64,000 bases of DNA from DTU098 sp964498525 (GTDB lineage Bacteria; Bacillota; Desulfotomaculia; Desulfotomaculales; Pelotomaculaceae), in assembly GCA_964498525.1 (NCBI GenBank), contig CAZCGU010000007.1:62001-126000 (forward strand), in the 5' to 3' direction. The number at the start of each line of letters is the position of its first letter. Within the stretch, counting starts at the first letter, position 1. Positions 1 through 9,600 of this stretch are shown here, piece after piece. Position numbers and translations under genes: made by a program. The notes under the pieces were generated by a model. The model searched no databases and had not been told where the DNA came from. It saw only the letters and a program-made list of their open reading frames with translations.

Positions 1-2
1 GG

Positions 3-845
3 GTCAAAAAGAAAATAAACGACCTTGAAGCTTCTCTTGTAAACATAAACCCCCGCAGGGCATCTGGGATCCAAAGGGAGATTATTGAACTGGCAAAAAA
101 ATTCGGTGTGAACTCATCTTATACTTCATATGTCGCTGTTGACGAGCGAGAAGATTGTACTCCGGGGGTTCCGAAAACCGTGATTGTTCCTGTACGCAAA
201 CCTGCTCTTTGGTTAGATTCTATATGTCTAGGTTTTTCACATTCTAGTAGTTCTATTCGTCATTTTGCAAAATCTTCTAAGAGTTTACGAATGTTTAGTT
301 CCGACTTATTTGTTGGAAAGCTTCGGGGTGGAGTCACAGCGGAAAAGCCGGACATGCTGCGCGAGCTTGCATTGGTTCAGAAGGCCGACGGTTCGTTTTG
401 CGAGGGGGTTGAAGAGAAGAAGGCAGAAATTACGGCTGTTGGCCTGCTGGCTTTCTTGCATGACGAATCAGACATCACAATATATAAAAAGCAGTTGGAG
501 AAGTCAGCTAGCTTTCTTATAGAATTTATATCCAATCGACTAGATATGACCTGGGATATGGAACCCGGGAATAACAGAGCACTTGTCCTGTCGGCTATTG
601 CCCTGCAGGCGGCATTGGAAAAAGCAGTAATTAGAGGCAGGATGAAGATTACGGCTTCACAGGCAGTCGCTGGTGTAAAAAAACACATCGATTCCTTGCC
701 GTCAAATGATTCGTTTCGTGTCGCGCTGCCCCTGCTGCAAACAGGGGGCGGTATTATAAACGGCGATGTAATGGAAGTGATTTCAAAAATTTTGGGGGGA
801 GACATCAAGACACTATTAGAAGAAACGTTAAAATCCAGCAGTTAA
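3..845 (+). CDS. VIT/VWA-domain protein, C-terminal part (truncated by window edge)
   Basis: The reading frame is open from the first bases, so the 5' end lies outside the window; GTG at 108 is internal rather than the start. The translated stretch before and after 108 runs as a typical C-terminal segment of VIT/von Willebrand A proteins: a helix, then IIELAKKFGVNSSYTSYVAV followed by DERED, which matches the family pattern of a 'K(Y/F)GV-S-YTSFVAVEERE' block. The last ~180 residues form a less conserved tail. Family members are secreted or membrane-linked proteins of unclear role, often with metal-dependent VWA adhesion domains; the VWA part itself is not visible here. A hairpin terminator follows at 953-975. 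I am fairly sure of the family and unsure of any function. Confidence 0.7.
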   Translation, partial: VKKKINDLEASLVNINPRRASGIQREIIELAKKFGVNSSYTSYVAVDEREDCTPGVPKTVIVPVRKPALWLDSICLGFSHSSSSIRHFAKSSKSLRMFSSDLFVGKLRGGVTAEKPDMLRELALVQKADGSFCEGVEEKKAEITAVGLLAFLHDESDITIYKKQLEKSASFLIEFISNRLDMTWDMEPGNNRALVLSAIALQAALEKAVIRGRMKITASQAVAGVKKHIDSLPSNDSFRVALPLLQTGGGIINGDVMEVISKILGGDIKTLLEETLKSSS

Positions 846-952
846 GCTGTTTTAGTTGCGGCCTTCAAGGGGGAAACCCATGTTAGTTTTGGGCATCGGC
901 ACAACTATACAAAAATACTGGTTTATAATCTATAATCAAAGGCAGACTAAAG

Positions 953-975
953 AGCCGTCCGCGAGGGCGGCTTTT
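953..975 (+). terminator. Rho-independent terminator
   Basis: A 7-bp GC stem (GCCGTCC / GGGCGGC, with one G-T pair) closes a GCGA tetraloop and is followed by TTTT. It sits about 110 bases after the VIT/VWA stop codon and before rsgA. Confidence 0.7.
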
Positions 976-1015
976 CCAGTGCCCGGTAACGGGGTACGGT
1001 TTAACCGCGCCCAAT

Positions 1016-1070
1016 GTCCTGCCTGGTATGATTGGATATCTGGGAGTCTAAGTGAAGTTTATTTTTTTTT
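1016..1070 (+). repeat. Diverged direct repeat, copy A
   Basis: The segment around GTATGATTGGATATCTGGG and the following AGTTTATTTTTTTT recurs at 2651-2705 on the same strand, so the pair flanks rsgA. An 11-base piece TAGTTGCGGCC adjoins copy B (2639-2649) but lies about 150 bases upstream here (852-862), as if copy A had received an insertion. Confidence 0.6.
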
Positions 1071-1179
1071 TGCTGCCGAAATTAATAGAATGCTCCATAT
1101 TACCATGGTATTATTAAAGAAATATTTACTGGCCTGGAAAACGGCATTCAGTTAAATTGTAGGAAAGGGAGATATATTT

Positions 1180-1248
1180 ATGACAATCAAAAGTTCATTG
1201 AAGATTGTGGAGACTGCATCCAAAAAGGGGGGTATTGTAATAATATAA
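1180..1248 (+). CDS. Possible 22-residue peptide upstream of rsgA
   Basis: An ATG with a good ribosome binding site (AAAGGGAG, about 9 bases upstream) opens a 22-codon frame, MTIKSSLKIVETASKKGGIV plus two isoleucines, ending 49 bases before the rsgA start. It could be a leader peptide, a gene remnant or chance. Nothing identifies a function. Confidence 0.2.
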   Translation: MTIKSSLKIVETASKKGGIVII

Positions 1249-1297
1249 AGCATTTACCCTCCAAGATAAGACTATAACAATTTTGGAGGATTAAATA

Positions 1298-2374
1298 ATG
1301 ACTGTAAATTTGCAAAAATACGGACTTGACGAATATTATGTAAAAGAATCGGCAATATATGTGAACTTGTTTATAGCACGCGTTACTGAGCAGCACCGTG
1401 AACAATACAAAGTGATCACAGAATACGGCGAACTGAGCGCTGTTGTTTCAGGGAAACTTGCCTATCACGCAGATGGCAAAGTGGATTTTCCGGTCGTTGG
1501 CGATTGGGTGATGATCGACAGAATGGAGGATGATAGCGGTTGTGCCGTCATACACCATATACTGGGGCGTAAAAGCAGGTTTGCGCGCAAAGCCGCGGGC
1601 ACGGCGCATGAGGAACAGATTGTCGCCGCAAATATCGATACCATCTTTATTTGTATGTCGCTCAATGCTGACTTCAATCTCAGGCGATTGGAACGATATC
1701 TGACGATTGCATGGGACAGCATGGCAACCCCTGTAATTGTTTTGACGAAATCTGATTTGTGCAGGGATGTAAAGCCAAAATTGGACGAGGTAGCATCTAT
1801 GGCTATGGGCGTGAATGCGGTGGTCTGCTCCGCCGAAAACTCCGACGGTCTGGATGTGATCCTGACATATATCCGGCCTGGCAAAACCATTGCCTTTATT
1901 GGCTCGTCAGGTGTTGGCAAGTCAACCCTTATTAATCGTCTGATGGGCCGGGATATTCTCGCTACAAAAGAAATCCGCGAGGATGACGGCAGGGGCCGGC
2001 ATGCTACCACCCATCGTCAATTGCTTCTGCTTCCAAATGGCGGTGTCGCAATTGACACTCCCGGTATGCGCGAGCTGCAGATTTTTACAGGCGACCTTTC
2101 GAAAACCTTCGGGGATATAGATGAAATCGCCCTTGGGTGCAAATACAGGAACTGTGTCCATGGCAATGAACCGGGCTGTGCTGTGAGGAAGGCGATCAAA
2201 AACGGAATACTGTCAAAAAAACGTTTTGAGAGCTATCAAAAGCTGCAACTCGAGATGTCCTATGACGGGCTGAACGCCCGTCAGCGGGAGAATGAAAAAA
2301 TCAACCGTATGTTCGGAAGCAAGGCGGAAATGAAGCAGGTCTTCAGGCAAATAAAGGGAAATAAAAAACGATGA
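1298..2374 (+). CDS. rsgA: Ribosome small-subunit-dependent GTPase A
   Basis: RsgA (YjeQ) is a cytoplasmic GTPase that acts in late 30S ribosome maturation. The 358-residue length is normal. It shows an N-terminal OB-fold region (about 30-100) and then the circularly permuted GTPase order: G4 TKSD near residue 150, G1 GSSGVGKST near 205, G3 DTPGM near 252. The C-terminal zinc knuckle CKYRNCVHGNEPGC lies near 280-295. The ATG at 1298 follows TTTTGGAGGATTAAATA, a clear ribosome binding site. It is transcribed alone: a terminator lies upstream and another follows at 2446. A diverged repeat pair brackets the gene. Confidence 0.97.
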   Translation: MTVNLQKYGLDEYYVKESAIYVNLFIARVTEQHREQYKVITEYGELSAVVSGKLAYHADGKVDFPVVGDWVMIDRMEDDSGCAVIHHILGRKSRFARKAAGTAHEEQIVAANIDTIFICMSLNADFNLRRLERYLTIAWDSMATPVIVLTKSDLCRDVKPKLDEVASMAMGVNAVVCSAENSDGLDVILTYIRPGKTIAFIGSSGVGKSTLINRLMGRDILATKEIREDDGRGRHATTHRQLLLLPNGGVAIDTPGMRELQIFTGDLSKTFGDIDEIALGCKYRNCVHGNEPGCAVRKAIKNGILSKKRFESYQKLQLEMSYDGLNARQRENEKINRMFGSKAEMKQVFRQIKGNKKR

Positions 2375-2445
2375 TGATGGGTCAAGAAAACATTATGGGC
2401 TGCGGTATATTTTAGGATCGCCGGATGTTAAGAAAATCTGAAAAT

Positions 2446-2485
2446 TCCTCACTGCTGGTTTAGCGTCAGCGATGGGGAGTTTTTA
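2446..2485 (+). terminator. Rho-independent terminator after rsgA
   Basis: TCCTCACTGCTG pairs with CAGCGATGGGGA around a short loop (12 positions, one mismatch, two G-T pairs) and is followed by GTTTTTATT. It sits 70 bases after the rsgA stop. Confidence 0.75.
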
Positions 2486-2650
2486 TTATCTTCAGACATA
2501 AAACACATCATTTGCTCACCTTTGTTAATAAAAATGGCGGCACACACAAAACCAAGATGAATAAGTTGCTCTGATATTCTGATATGCTTTTCGATAAGAA
2601 ATGCAGCATGTCCATAACCGGATTAAAATACCAGCATATTAGTTGCGGCC

Positions 2651-2705
2651 CTGTGCCTGTCAGGTATGATTGGATATATGGGGAGTCCAGTGAGTTTATT
2701 TTATT
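2651..2705 (+). repeat. Diverged direct repeat, copy B
   Basis: Second copy of the element at 1016-1070, sharing GGTATGATTGGATAT, GGGAGT and AGTTTATTTT. Here TAGTTGCGGCC is contiguous just upstream. The remaining gap 2486-2922 holds this repeat and a GGGACA palindrome, with no convincing gene. Confidence 0.6.
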
Positions 2706-2794
2706 TTTACAGAAAATGATTATGGAACCAAAATAGCTGTCCACACTATGACGAGCAAAGATCCGTGATATGAGAAAATGCGATCGGCGGGATT

Positions 2795-2826
2795 AAGGGA
2801 CAGCGGACCTGTCCCCCTGTCCCTTA
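2795..2826 (+). repeat. Dispersed GGGACA/TGTCCC palindromic repeat, copy 1
   Basis: AAGGGACAG...CTGTCCCTT forms an inverted repeat around CGGACCTGTCCCC. Related copies lie at 16221-16272, 54870-54943 (two units), 55829-55856 and 61906-61934. Confidence 0.75.
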
Positions 2827-2940
2827 AAGAATATTCTTTGCTGATACAATATATCTCAAGGTTTGACATTATCTCCGAAGGTATTACCGGGGTTTTTGTA
2901 AAATAAAGTTCCCGATCTGTTTATGAAAGGGGCTGACATT

Positions 2941-5900
2941 TTGATAGAAGCGATTCCGTGTAATATCCTGCAAGTGATTATTGGGGTTGACTGGGATAGG
3001 GTTAAGAGAGTACTGGATATTATCCCCGCCGGCATATCAGTAGCAACTGACGCTTCCTGTAAAGAGATTATCCATAACGCGGCAGCTGCGGAGTTTATGA
3101 GAATTAAGCCCTGGGAAAACTTTGTATATAAATCTGACCAAAGTCAACCGGTAAGGATGCTTAATAATAATAAGGAACTAACTCCGGCGGAGCTGCCGTT
3201 ACATAGGTCTGCCATAAAAGGTGTGGAAGTAAGGGGTTTTGAGGTAGAATTCATTTGGGACGACGGTGTTCGTAAAATTATGCTGATGAATTCCAGCCCA
3301 GTAGTTGATGAAAACGGTACCATTATAGGGGCTATTGGCAGCTTCAAGGACATCACCGGGCGCAAGCGGGCCGAGGAGGCGCTTCAGGTAAGCGAAAGGG
3401 AGTACCACGCTCTTTTTAACTCCATTGACGAAGGGTTCTGCATCATCGAGGTCCTATTTGATGATAATGACCGCCCCCTTGACTGCCGCTTTCTTGAGGT
3501 TAACCAGGCCTTCAAGCGGCAAACGGGACTTGTGGATGCACTGGGCCGTCGTATGCGGGACATGGTCCCCGAACATGAGCAGCATTGGTTCGACATTTGT
3601 GGGCATATCGCCCTCACCGGCGAGCCCGCCCGGTTTCAGAAGCCGGCAAAAGCGCTTGGCCGCTACTACGACGTATACGCTTTCCGTGTCGGGAAGCCCG
3701 GGCAGCGGCAAGTGGCCATTCTTTTCAACGACATTAACGCACGCAAGCAGGCCGAGGAGGCGTTGCGGGAAAGTGAGGAGCGCTTCCGCGCCCTGGTGGA
3801 TGCCAGCTCGGACGTGGTGTACCGCATGAGCCCGGACTGGGGTGAAATGTACTACCTGCAAGGCCGGGATTTGATCCCCGGTACTTGCACCCCGAACCAC
3901 ACCTGGCTTGACAAGTACATCTGCTCCGATGATCAACCCCGTGTGCTCGCGGCGATCGGAGAGGCCATCCGGGCCAGGAGGGTCCTTGAGCTGGAACACC
4001 GGGTCCTGCGTGTGAACGGTACACCGGGTTGGGCATTTTCCCGTGCCTTCCCGATTCTGGATGCGAACGGCGAGATAACTGAATGGTTCGGAACGGCCAA
4101 GGACATCACCAAACGCAAGCAGGCCAAGGAGGCCCTGCGGGAAAGCGAGGAGCGGCATTCATTCCTGCTGAAGCTGGGCGACGCGCTGCGTCCGCTCACC
4201 GACGCAAAGGCGATCCAGGGCGCCGCCACCAGCCTGCTGACGGAACATTTACGAGCAGCGCAGGCCGGCTATAGCGGATACACTGCGGACGCCATTGTGG
4301 TTCATAGCGAGACGCTAAACGACACCGGGCAGCCTCCGAATGCGGCCGGCACATATAAAATAAGCCACTTTCCGGCATCGGTTGCCTTGCTGCGCACAGG
4401 CAAAGACCTGGTGGTGACGGATGTACTCTCTTTTCCCGCTTTTTCCGAAGAGGAGCGCGCGCATTTAGCGGCGCTCAATGTCAGGGCCGTCATTGCAGTG
4501 CCCCTCGTGAAAGAAGGCAGACTCATCGCCGCGCTCAACGTCAGGCAGGCAACCCCGCGCCGGTGGACAACGGCGGAAGCAGAGCTGGTGCGCGAGGTCG
4601 CCGATCGTACCTGGGCAGAGGTACAGCGGGCCCAAGCCGAGGCGGAGCTGAGAAGAACGCTGGATCATTTAGAAGAAAAAGTGGCAGAAAGGACCAGGGA
4701 GCTAACCCGGGGGCGGCAACGGCTGTTGGATGTGCTGGAGACGCTGCCTATCCACATATTTCTTTTAAACTCCGGTCACAAGGTCCTTTTTGCTAACCGG
4801 GCTGCCCGCAAGATGTTTGGAGAGCCTGACGGCCGCTGTTGTTACGACTATTTTCATGGAGGCCACAAGCCCTGCGGGTACTGTCAGTCATACCGTCCCC
4901 TTGAAACCGGCGAACCCCATAATTGGGAGGCAAAAACATATGGGGGCCGTATTCTAGACGTTTACGATTTACCGTTTACCGATACAGACGGGTCACATTT
5001 AATTCTAAAGATGTCTATTGATATTACAGAACGTAAAAACGCGGCCAGGGCCCTGCGCCAGTCCGAGGAGCGTTTTGCCAGAATATTTTACCACAGCCCT
5101 GTCCTGCTGGCCATAATACGCATGAGGGATAACGTATTTATCGATGTCAATCAAAAATTTATCGATACTATGGAATACTCCAGGGAAGAGGTTTTGGGTA
5201 AAACACCGGTAAATTTAAATATTTGGGCTGGGGATAACTACCAAATTGAATTCTTCTTAAGTGAATTACAAGAAAAAGGGGTAGTTACTAATTTTGAATA
5301 CAGGCTTAAGACCAAATCCGGAAAAATAATCGCCGTATTAGTATCCACCGTAAAGATGGACTTGAACGGTGAAGCATGCCGGATATCATTAATGAAAGAT
5401 ATCACCAATGAAAAGAAGCTGGAAGCAGAGATAACCCGCCTGGACCGCTTAAATTTGGTGGGCGAAATGGCCGCCGGGATCGGGCACGAGGTGAGGAACC
5501 CCATGACCACAGTAAGAGGATTTCTGCAGCTTCTGGGGGGGAAGGAGAGGTACGCCCAGGACAGGGTATACTTTAACCTCATGGTGGAAGAGTTGGACAG
5601 GGCCAACTCCATCATTTCCGAGTACCTGTCTCTGGCTAAAAACAAGGCCGTAAATTTAGAGATAAAGGATCTGAATAAAATCCTCAGATCCTTATTGCCG
5701 CTGATGCAGGCGGATGGTTTGGTGACGGATAATTACATTGTTCTGAAAACCAAAAAGGTCCCCGGCTTAATGCTGGACGAGAAGGAAATACGCCAACTGA
5801 TTTTAAACCTGGTACGCAACGGTTTGCAGGCTATGGAACCGGGCAAAACGCTGACTATAAATACATTCCAGGAAGGAGACAACGTAGTGCTGGCGGTAAA

Positions 5901-6114
5901 GGACCAGGGTATGGGCATCCCTTACGACATAATCGACAGAATCGGCAACCCGTTCTTTACCACCAAGGACAACGGCACCGGCCTGGGTCTGGCTGTTTGC
6001 TTCAGTATCGCGGCCAGGCACAAGGCGATAATTGATTTTGAGACGGGGGAACAGGGCACCACCTTCTTTGTCAGATTTAAAAAAATGGCGCCGACCGGTG
6101 ACCGAAAGGAATAA
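2941..6114 (+). CDS. Multi-PAS/GAF sensor histidine kinase, orphan
   Basis: A cytoplasmic sensor kinase of about 1057 residues with no membrane segment. Domains in order: PAS (about 20-145), PAS (155-275), PAS (280-400), GAF (400-570), a coiled-coil linker, PAS with a Cys/His cluster (610-705), PAS (710-825), HisKA with the phospho-His box GIGHEVRNPM (about 845), and HATPase with the N box NLVRNGLQAM, DQGMGIP and NGTGLGLAV. The TTG at 2941 has AAAGGGG eight bases upstream, whereas the in-frame ATG at 2923 has no ribosome binding site, so I prefer TTG. No response regulator is adjacent. Orphan kinases with this HisKA type in spore-formers often feed the Spo0A phosphorelay, which is inference here. 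The CCYDYFHGGHKPCGYC motif could bind metal or an iron-sulphur centre. Confidence 0.93.
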   Translation: MIEAIPCNILQVIIGVDWDRVKRVLDIIPAGISVATDASCKEIIHNAAAAEFMRIKPWENFVYKSDQSQPVRMLNNNKELTPAELPLHRSAIKGVEVRGFEVEFIWDDGVRKIMLMNSSPVVDENGTIIGAIGSFKDITGRKRAEEALQVSEREYHALFNSIDEGFCIIEVLFDDNDRPLDCRFLEVNQAFKRQTGLVDALGRRMRDMVPEHEQHWFDICGHIALTGEPARFQKPAKALGRYYDVYAFRVGKPGQRQVAILFNDINARKQAEEALRESEERFRALVDASSDVVYRMSPDWGEMYYLQGRDLIPGTCTPNHTWLDKYICSDDQPRVLAAIGEAIRARRVLELEHRVLRVNGTPGWAFSRAFPILDANGEITEWFGTAKDITKRKQAKEALRESEERHSFLLKLGDALRPLTDAKAIQGAATSLLTEHLRAAQAGYSGYTADAIVVHSETLNDTGQPPNAAGTYKISHFPASVALLRTGKDLVVTDVLSFPAFSEEERAHLAALNVRAVIAVPLVKEGRLIAALNVRQATPRRWTTAEAELVREVADRTWAEVQRAQAEAELRRTLDHLEEKVAERTRELTRGRQRLLDVLETLPIHIFLLNSGHKVLFANRAARKMFGEPDGRCCYDYFHGGHKPCGYCQSYRPLETGEPHNWEAKTYGGRILDVYDLPFTDTDGSHLILKMSIDITERKNAARALRQSEERFARIFYHSPVLLAIIRMRDNVFIDVNQKFIDTMEYSREEVLGKTPVNLNIWAGDNYQIEFFLSELQEKGVVTNFEYRLKTKSGKIIAVLVSTVKMDLNGEACRISLMKDITNEKKLEAEITRLDRLNLVGEMAAGIGHEVRNPMTTVRGFLQLLGGKERYAQDRVYFNLMVEELDRANSIISEYLSLAKNKAVNLEIKDLNKILRSLLPLMQADGLVTDNYIVLKTKKVPGLMLDEKEIRQLILNLVRNGLQAMEPGKTLTINTFQEGDNVVLAVKDQGMGIPYDIIDRIGNPFFTTKDNGTGLGLAVCFSIAARHKAIIDFETGEQGTTFFVRFKKMAPTGDRKE

Positions 6115-6130
6115 AACCCCCGGGCTTTTA
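6112..6130 (+). terminator. Terminator-like hairpin after the kinase gene
   Basis: AAAACCCCCGGGCTTTTA immediately follows the kinase stop and resembles the AAAGCCCCCGGGCTTTTA hairpin at 16284. A second, perfect 10-bp inverted repeat (TTTACCTGAA / TTCAGGTAAA, 6127-6157) overlaps it and could form an alternative structure. Confidence 0.5.
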
Positions 6131-6206
6131 CCTGAAGATGGGGGGATTTCAGGTAAAGAGAAGTACCCCGTGAAAGCATTTACCAGAATACACTAACGGT
6201 TATAAA

Positions 6207-6266
6207 TCAAAACGCATTTCCTGCTACCATAAATAGAAATAGCTGATAGAGTTTACCGCAAATAGA
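6207..6266 (+). repeat. 60-bp direct repeat, left copy (flanks the HMA-like operon)
   Basis: Matches 16137-16196 on the same strand at a constant offset of 9930 bases without gaps, with about 10 mismatches in 60. Shared blocks include TATTTCCTG/CATTTCCTG, TACCATA, ATAGAAA and GCAAATAGA. The pair encloses exactly the four-gene defence operon. Confidence 0.8.
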
Positions 6267-6375
6267 ATCATATCTGGTGATAATCGTTTCAAGATCATGT
6301 CATTATAGCACCGGCTCCGGTGGATATAGCTGGCACAGAAAATCCTCCCGGTAACAGGCCTGAAAATAAAACTTT

Positions 6376-6414
6376 TTTACGCAATTTATTGAAATATTTG
6401 ATAATATGAGAATA
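6376..6414 (+). promoter_or_regulatory. Conserved upstream element shared with the cas operon, copy 1
   Basis: TTTAC, AATTTAT, GAAATAT, GATAAT and GAATA occur in the same order and spacing (one 1-base gap each way) at 25333-25371 upstream of cas6; about 33 of 38 positions agree. It is followed at 6421 by GAAGGAGGCTGAAAT, a ribosome-binding-site-like sequence with no ATG after it. Confidence 0.45.
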
Positions 6415-6588
6415 ACAACAGAAGGAGGCTGAAATATTTTTTCAACGCCTTAAAATTCAAATGTCATATCATACCTGCTATTATGATAAATAAAGGATCA
6501 ATAAATAGTACCCATGGATTAAATTAAAAGTTTGCCAGCCCTGATGGACGTACCGCCAACGACCTGCTTTACAGGAGACCCCGCCTTG

Positions 6589-6645
6589 CGTAAGTAATAT
6601 AGAAGCGGTTAGACGCACTTACGATGCAGGCTGACTTATTATAAT
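6589..6645 (+). promoter_or_regulatory. Candidate promoter and operator of the HMA-like operon
   Basis: A perfect -10 box TATAAT (6640-6645) lies 15 bases after TTACGA (6619-6624), a weak -35. The -35 overlaps the right arm of an inverted repeat, CGTAAGT (6589-6595) and ACTTACG (6617-6623), a possible operator. The rest of the 6158-6694 gap holds only the repeat and element already listed. Confidence 0.4.
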
Positions 6646-6694
6646 GATCGTAACGGTTAACCAATATCAACAATTAAAGTTGGGGGGATAAGTT

Positions 6695-9600
6695 ATACAG
6701 ACGATATTTGACCTTTGCAAGCCGAGGGAGAGCGTTTTTGCCGACACCACGAGAGATGATGTGCTGAACCTGAGCGACTTGGTTGAAAAAAGGATAGACG
6801 CTGACAAATTCTTCAGCGAGAATTTCAAGACCAAAGGCATGGACATCCTTTTTGATACAACCTTTAAACGGTTTCAGGGCAAATCCGATACCGGTGTGAT
6901 CAAGCTGACCCAGGCTATGGGCGGCGGTAAAACCCATAATATGCTGGCCCTGGCTTTACTTGCTGAAAATAAAGGCTGGCGCAGAAAAATAATCGGCAGG
7001 GAATACGATGATATCGGCGACATCAAAGTTGTGGCCTTCTCCGGGCGTGAAAGCGACGCCCCTTTTGGCATTTGGGGCAGCATTGCCGAACAGCTTGGCA
7101 AAAAGGAAATGTTTGCCGAGCTGTACTCCCCTTTGCGGGCGCCCGGTGAGAGCGCCTGGATCAGGCTGTTGCAGGGTGAAAATATCCTGATCCTGTTTGA
7201 CGAACTGCCCCCCTATTTGGAGAATGCCAGGTCGATCACAGTCGGCAACTCCGATTTGTGCAAGGTAACCGTTACCGCCCTGGCTAACCTCTTTGCCGCG
7301 CTGGGCAAACAGCAGCTGGCCAATGTTTGCCTGGTTTTTTCCGACCTCAAGGCAACTTATGAATCCGGCAGTGAGCTGTTGCAATTCAGTTTCAAGGAAT
7401 TGGAAAGTGAGGCCAACCGTTCCGCGATAAACATTGAACCGGTGGCGCTGAACTCGGACGAAATATACGATATCCTGAAAAAAAGGCTTTTTGAAGAATT
7501 TGCGAAAAGCAACTCCACCGCGGTAAACAATATCGCTATAGAGTATAAGAACGCTTTGACCCGTGCTAATAAGATGGGACTGACCAATCAAGCGGCTGAT
7601 AAATTGTTCCTGGGCATCCGGGACTCCTATCCCTTCCACCCTTCCATCAAAGAGCTGTACGCCCGGTTTAAAGAAAACACCAATTTCCAGCAAACCCGCG
7701 GCCTGATCAAGCTGATGCGCCAGATCGTTCGCCAGTTTTATGAAAGCGGCAAGGCCCAGAGGAAGCATCTCATTAACGTTTTTGACATTGATTTAAATGA
7801 CAGGAACATGCTGAGCTACATCAAGCAGATTAAGCCTTCTCTGGAAGCCGCCATCAGCCATGATATCGCCGCGTCAGGCAAGTCAGTGGCAGAGGCGATT
7901 GACGATCAGGAAGGTGACTCCTACCCTTACGCCCAGGACGTCTGCAAGCTGCTGCTCATGTCATCCCTGTGCGATACCGCGCATGGTTTGCAGGGCCTGA
8001 CCGACTCGGAGGCAATGGGGTTCCTGTGTGATCCCAATATTGAGCTAAACAACTACAAAAAGGCGTTTGAAGAAATAAAAACCCAGAGTTGGTATCTGAA
8101 AATGGACAACCGGGGGCGCTACTATTTCCAAAACACCAAGAACATGGTGGCTGAAATGAATACCCTGGTTGATTCCTACAGCAACGAGAACGCCAAAAAA
8201 GAGCTGAAAAAGTTCCTCGATGAAAACTTTAAGCCGGTGATGAAAAAGTGCTACGAGCTTTTATATGTACTGCCGGCTATCGATGAAATCCAGCTGGATA
8301 TGAACAAGATTGCCCTGGTTATTTTCGAACCTTACCCCGGGGCTAAACTGCACCCGGACCTGCAAGCCTTTTATCACAATGCGCCCTACAAAAACAGGGT
8401 GATGTTCCTGTCCGGGCAGCGCAGCCTGATGGAAAAGCTCTATCAAAACAGCAAGCGCCTGACGGCTATCCGCCAGATCATTGCCAACATGAAGGCGGAG
8501 CACGTGCCGGCAACAGACCAGCAGTACAAAGAAGCCGAGAACCAGCAGGACAAGGCTGCCCAGGCCCTGCTGCAAACTATCCGCGAAGCCTTTGTCACTC
8601 TCTACTTTCCCACCAAAGCGGGTATTATCTCCGAGGACTTTAAGCTGGAGTTTAAGGAAAATTCCTTTAAAGGCGAAGACCAGATCATCAAAGCTTTAGC
8701 CGAAGCGGAGAAATTCCAGGACTACCAGGCCAATGACGCCTTTATGGAAATCATGCGCAATAAATGCGAGCAGCGTCTTTTTACGCAAAAGGAGATGACC
8801 TGGAACCAGATCAAGGAGCGGGCGGCAACCGAAACCATCTGGCAGTGGTACCACCCCAGTCAGTTTGAAGATCTGCGCCAGGATTGCCTCAAAAAAGACA
8901 AGTGGCGGGAGGTTGGCGGCTATATCGAAAAAGGCCCCTTTGCCAAAGATCCTACTTCCGTAGTCGTCGAGCAGATCAGCTATAATGAACAGACTGGCGA
9001 GTTCACCTTGAAAGTGCGCGGGGTACATGGCGACCGCATCTATTATGACATCGGCGCAGAACCTACCACTGCTTCGGCAGAGGTGACCCAAACGCCGTTT
9101 ATCACCAAAGAACCACTGATCAGTTTTATCTGCGTGGATTCCAATACAAGCGCCCCGCACCCGACTGGCAGCGTCAAAGAGTTTATGTGCCAGGCGCCAT
9201 TGCGCTACGAGCAGCGCCAGAGCGTGCAGGGCAGCATAATGGAGCTGAAAGCCCACGAGGATTTTGAAATTCGTTATACCACCGACGGCAGCAACCCCAA
9301 GGAAAGCGGCGGCGTCTATACCGGCGAGATTGTGCTGCCGTCTTCATGTAGATACGTAAGGACTGCTATGCTATATAAAGGAAAGGTTGTAGAAGAAAAA
9401 GACATTGCCATTGACGAAAAACCAAAACCCGGGAAGTTCAAAATTGAAGACAGCAAGCCTCTCCAGTACACGCTGCGCAACCAAAAAAAGTGCGGTGATA
9501 CAGAGGCTACCTACTCCGAGCTGGAAAAACTGAAGAAGCTTAACGGGGCCTTTATTCGTCACTTCACGGTGATTATCTCCGAAAAAGACTACCCGGACAA

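Noticed and set aside
856..1155. Frame of 99 codons between the VIT/VWA gene and rsgA
   Set aside because: It spans a terminator and a repeat, has low-complexity composition and no ribosome binding site.
3454..4158. Minus-strand frame of 234 codons opposite the PAS kinase
   Set aside because: Shadow of the kinase PAS repeats; no recognisable domain.
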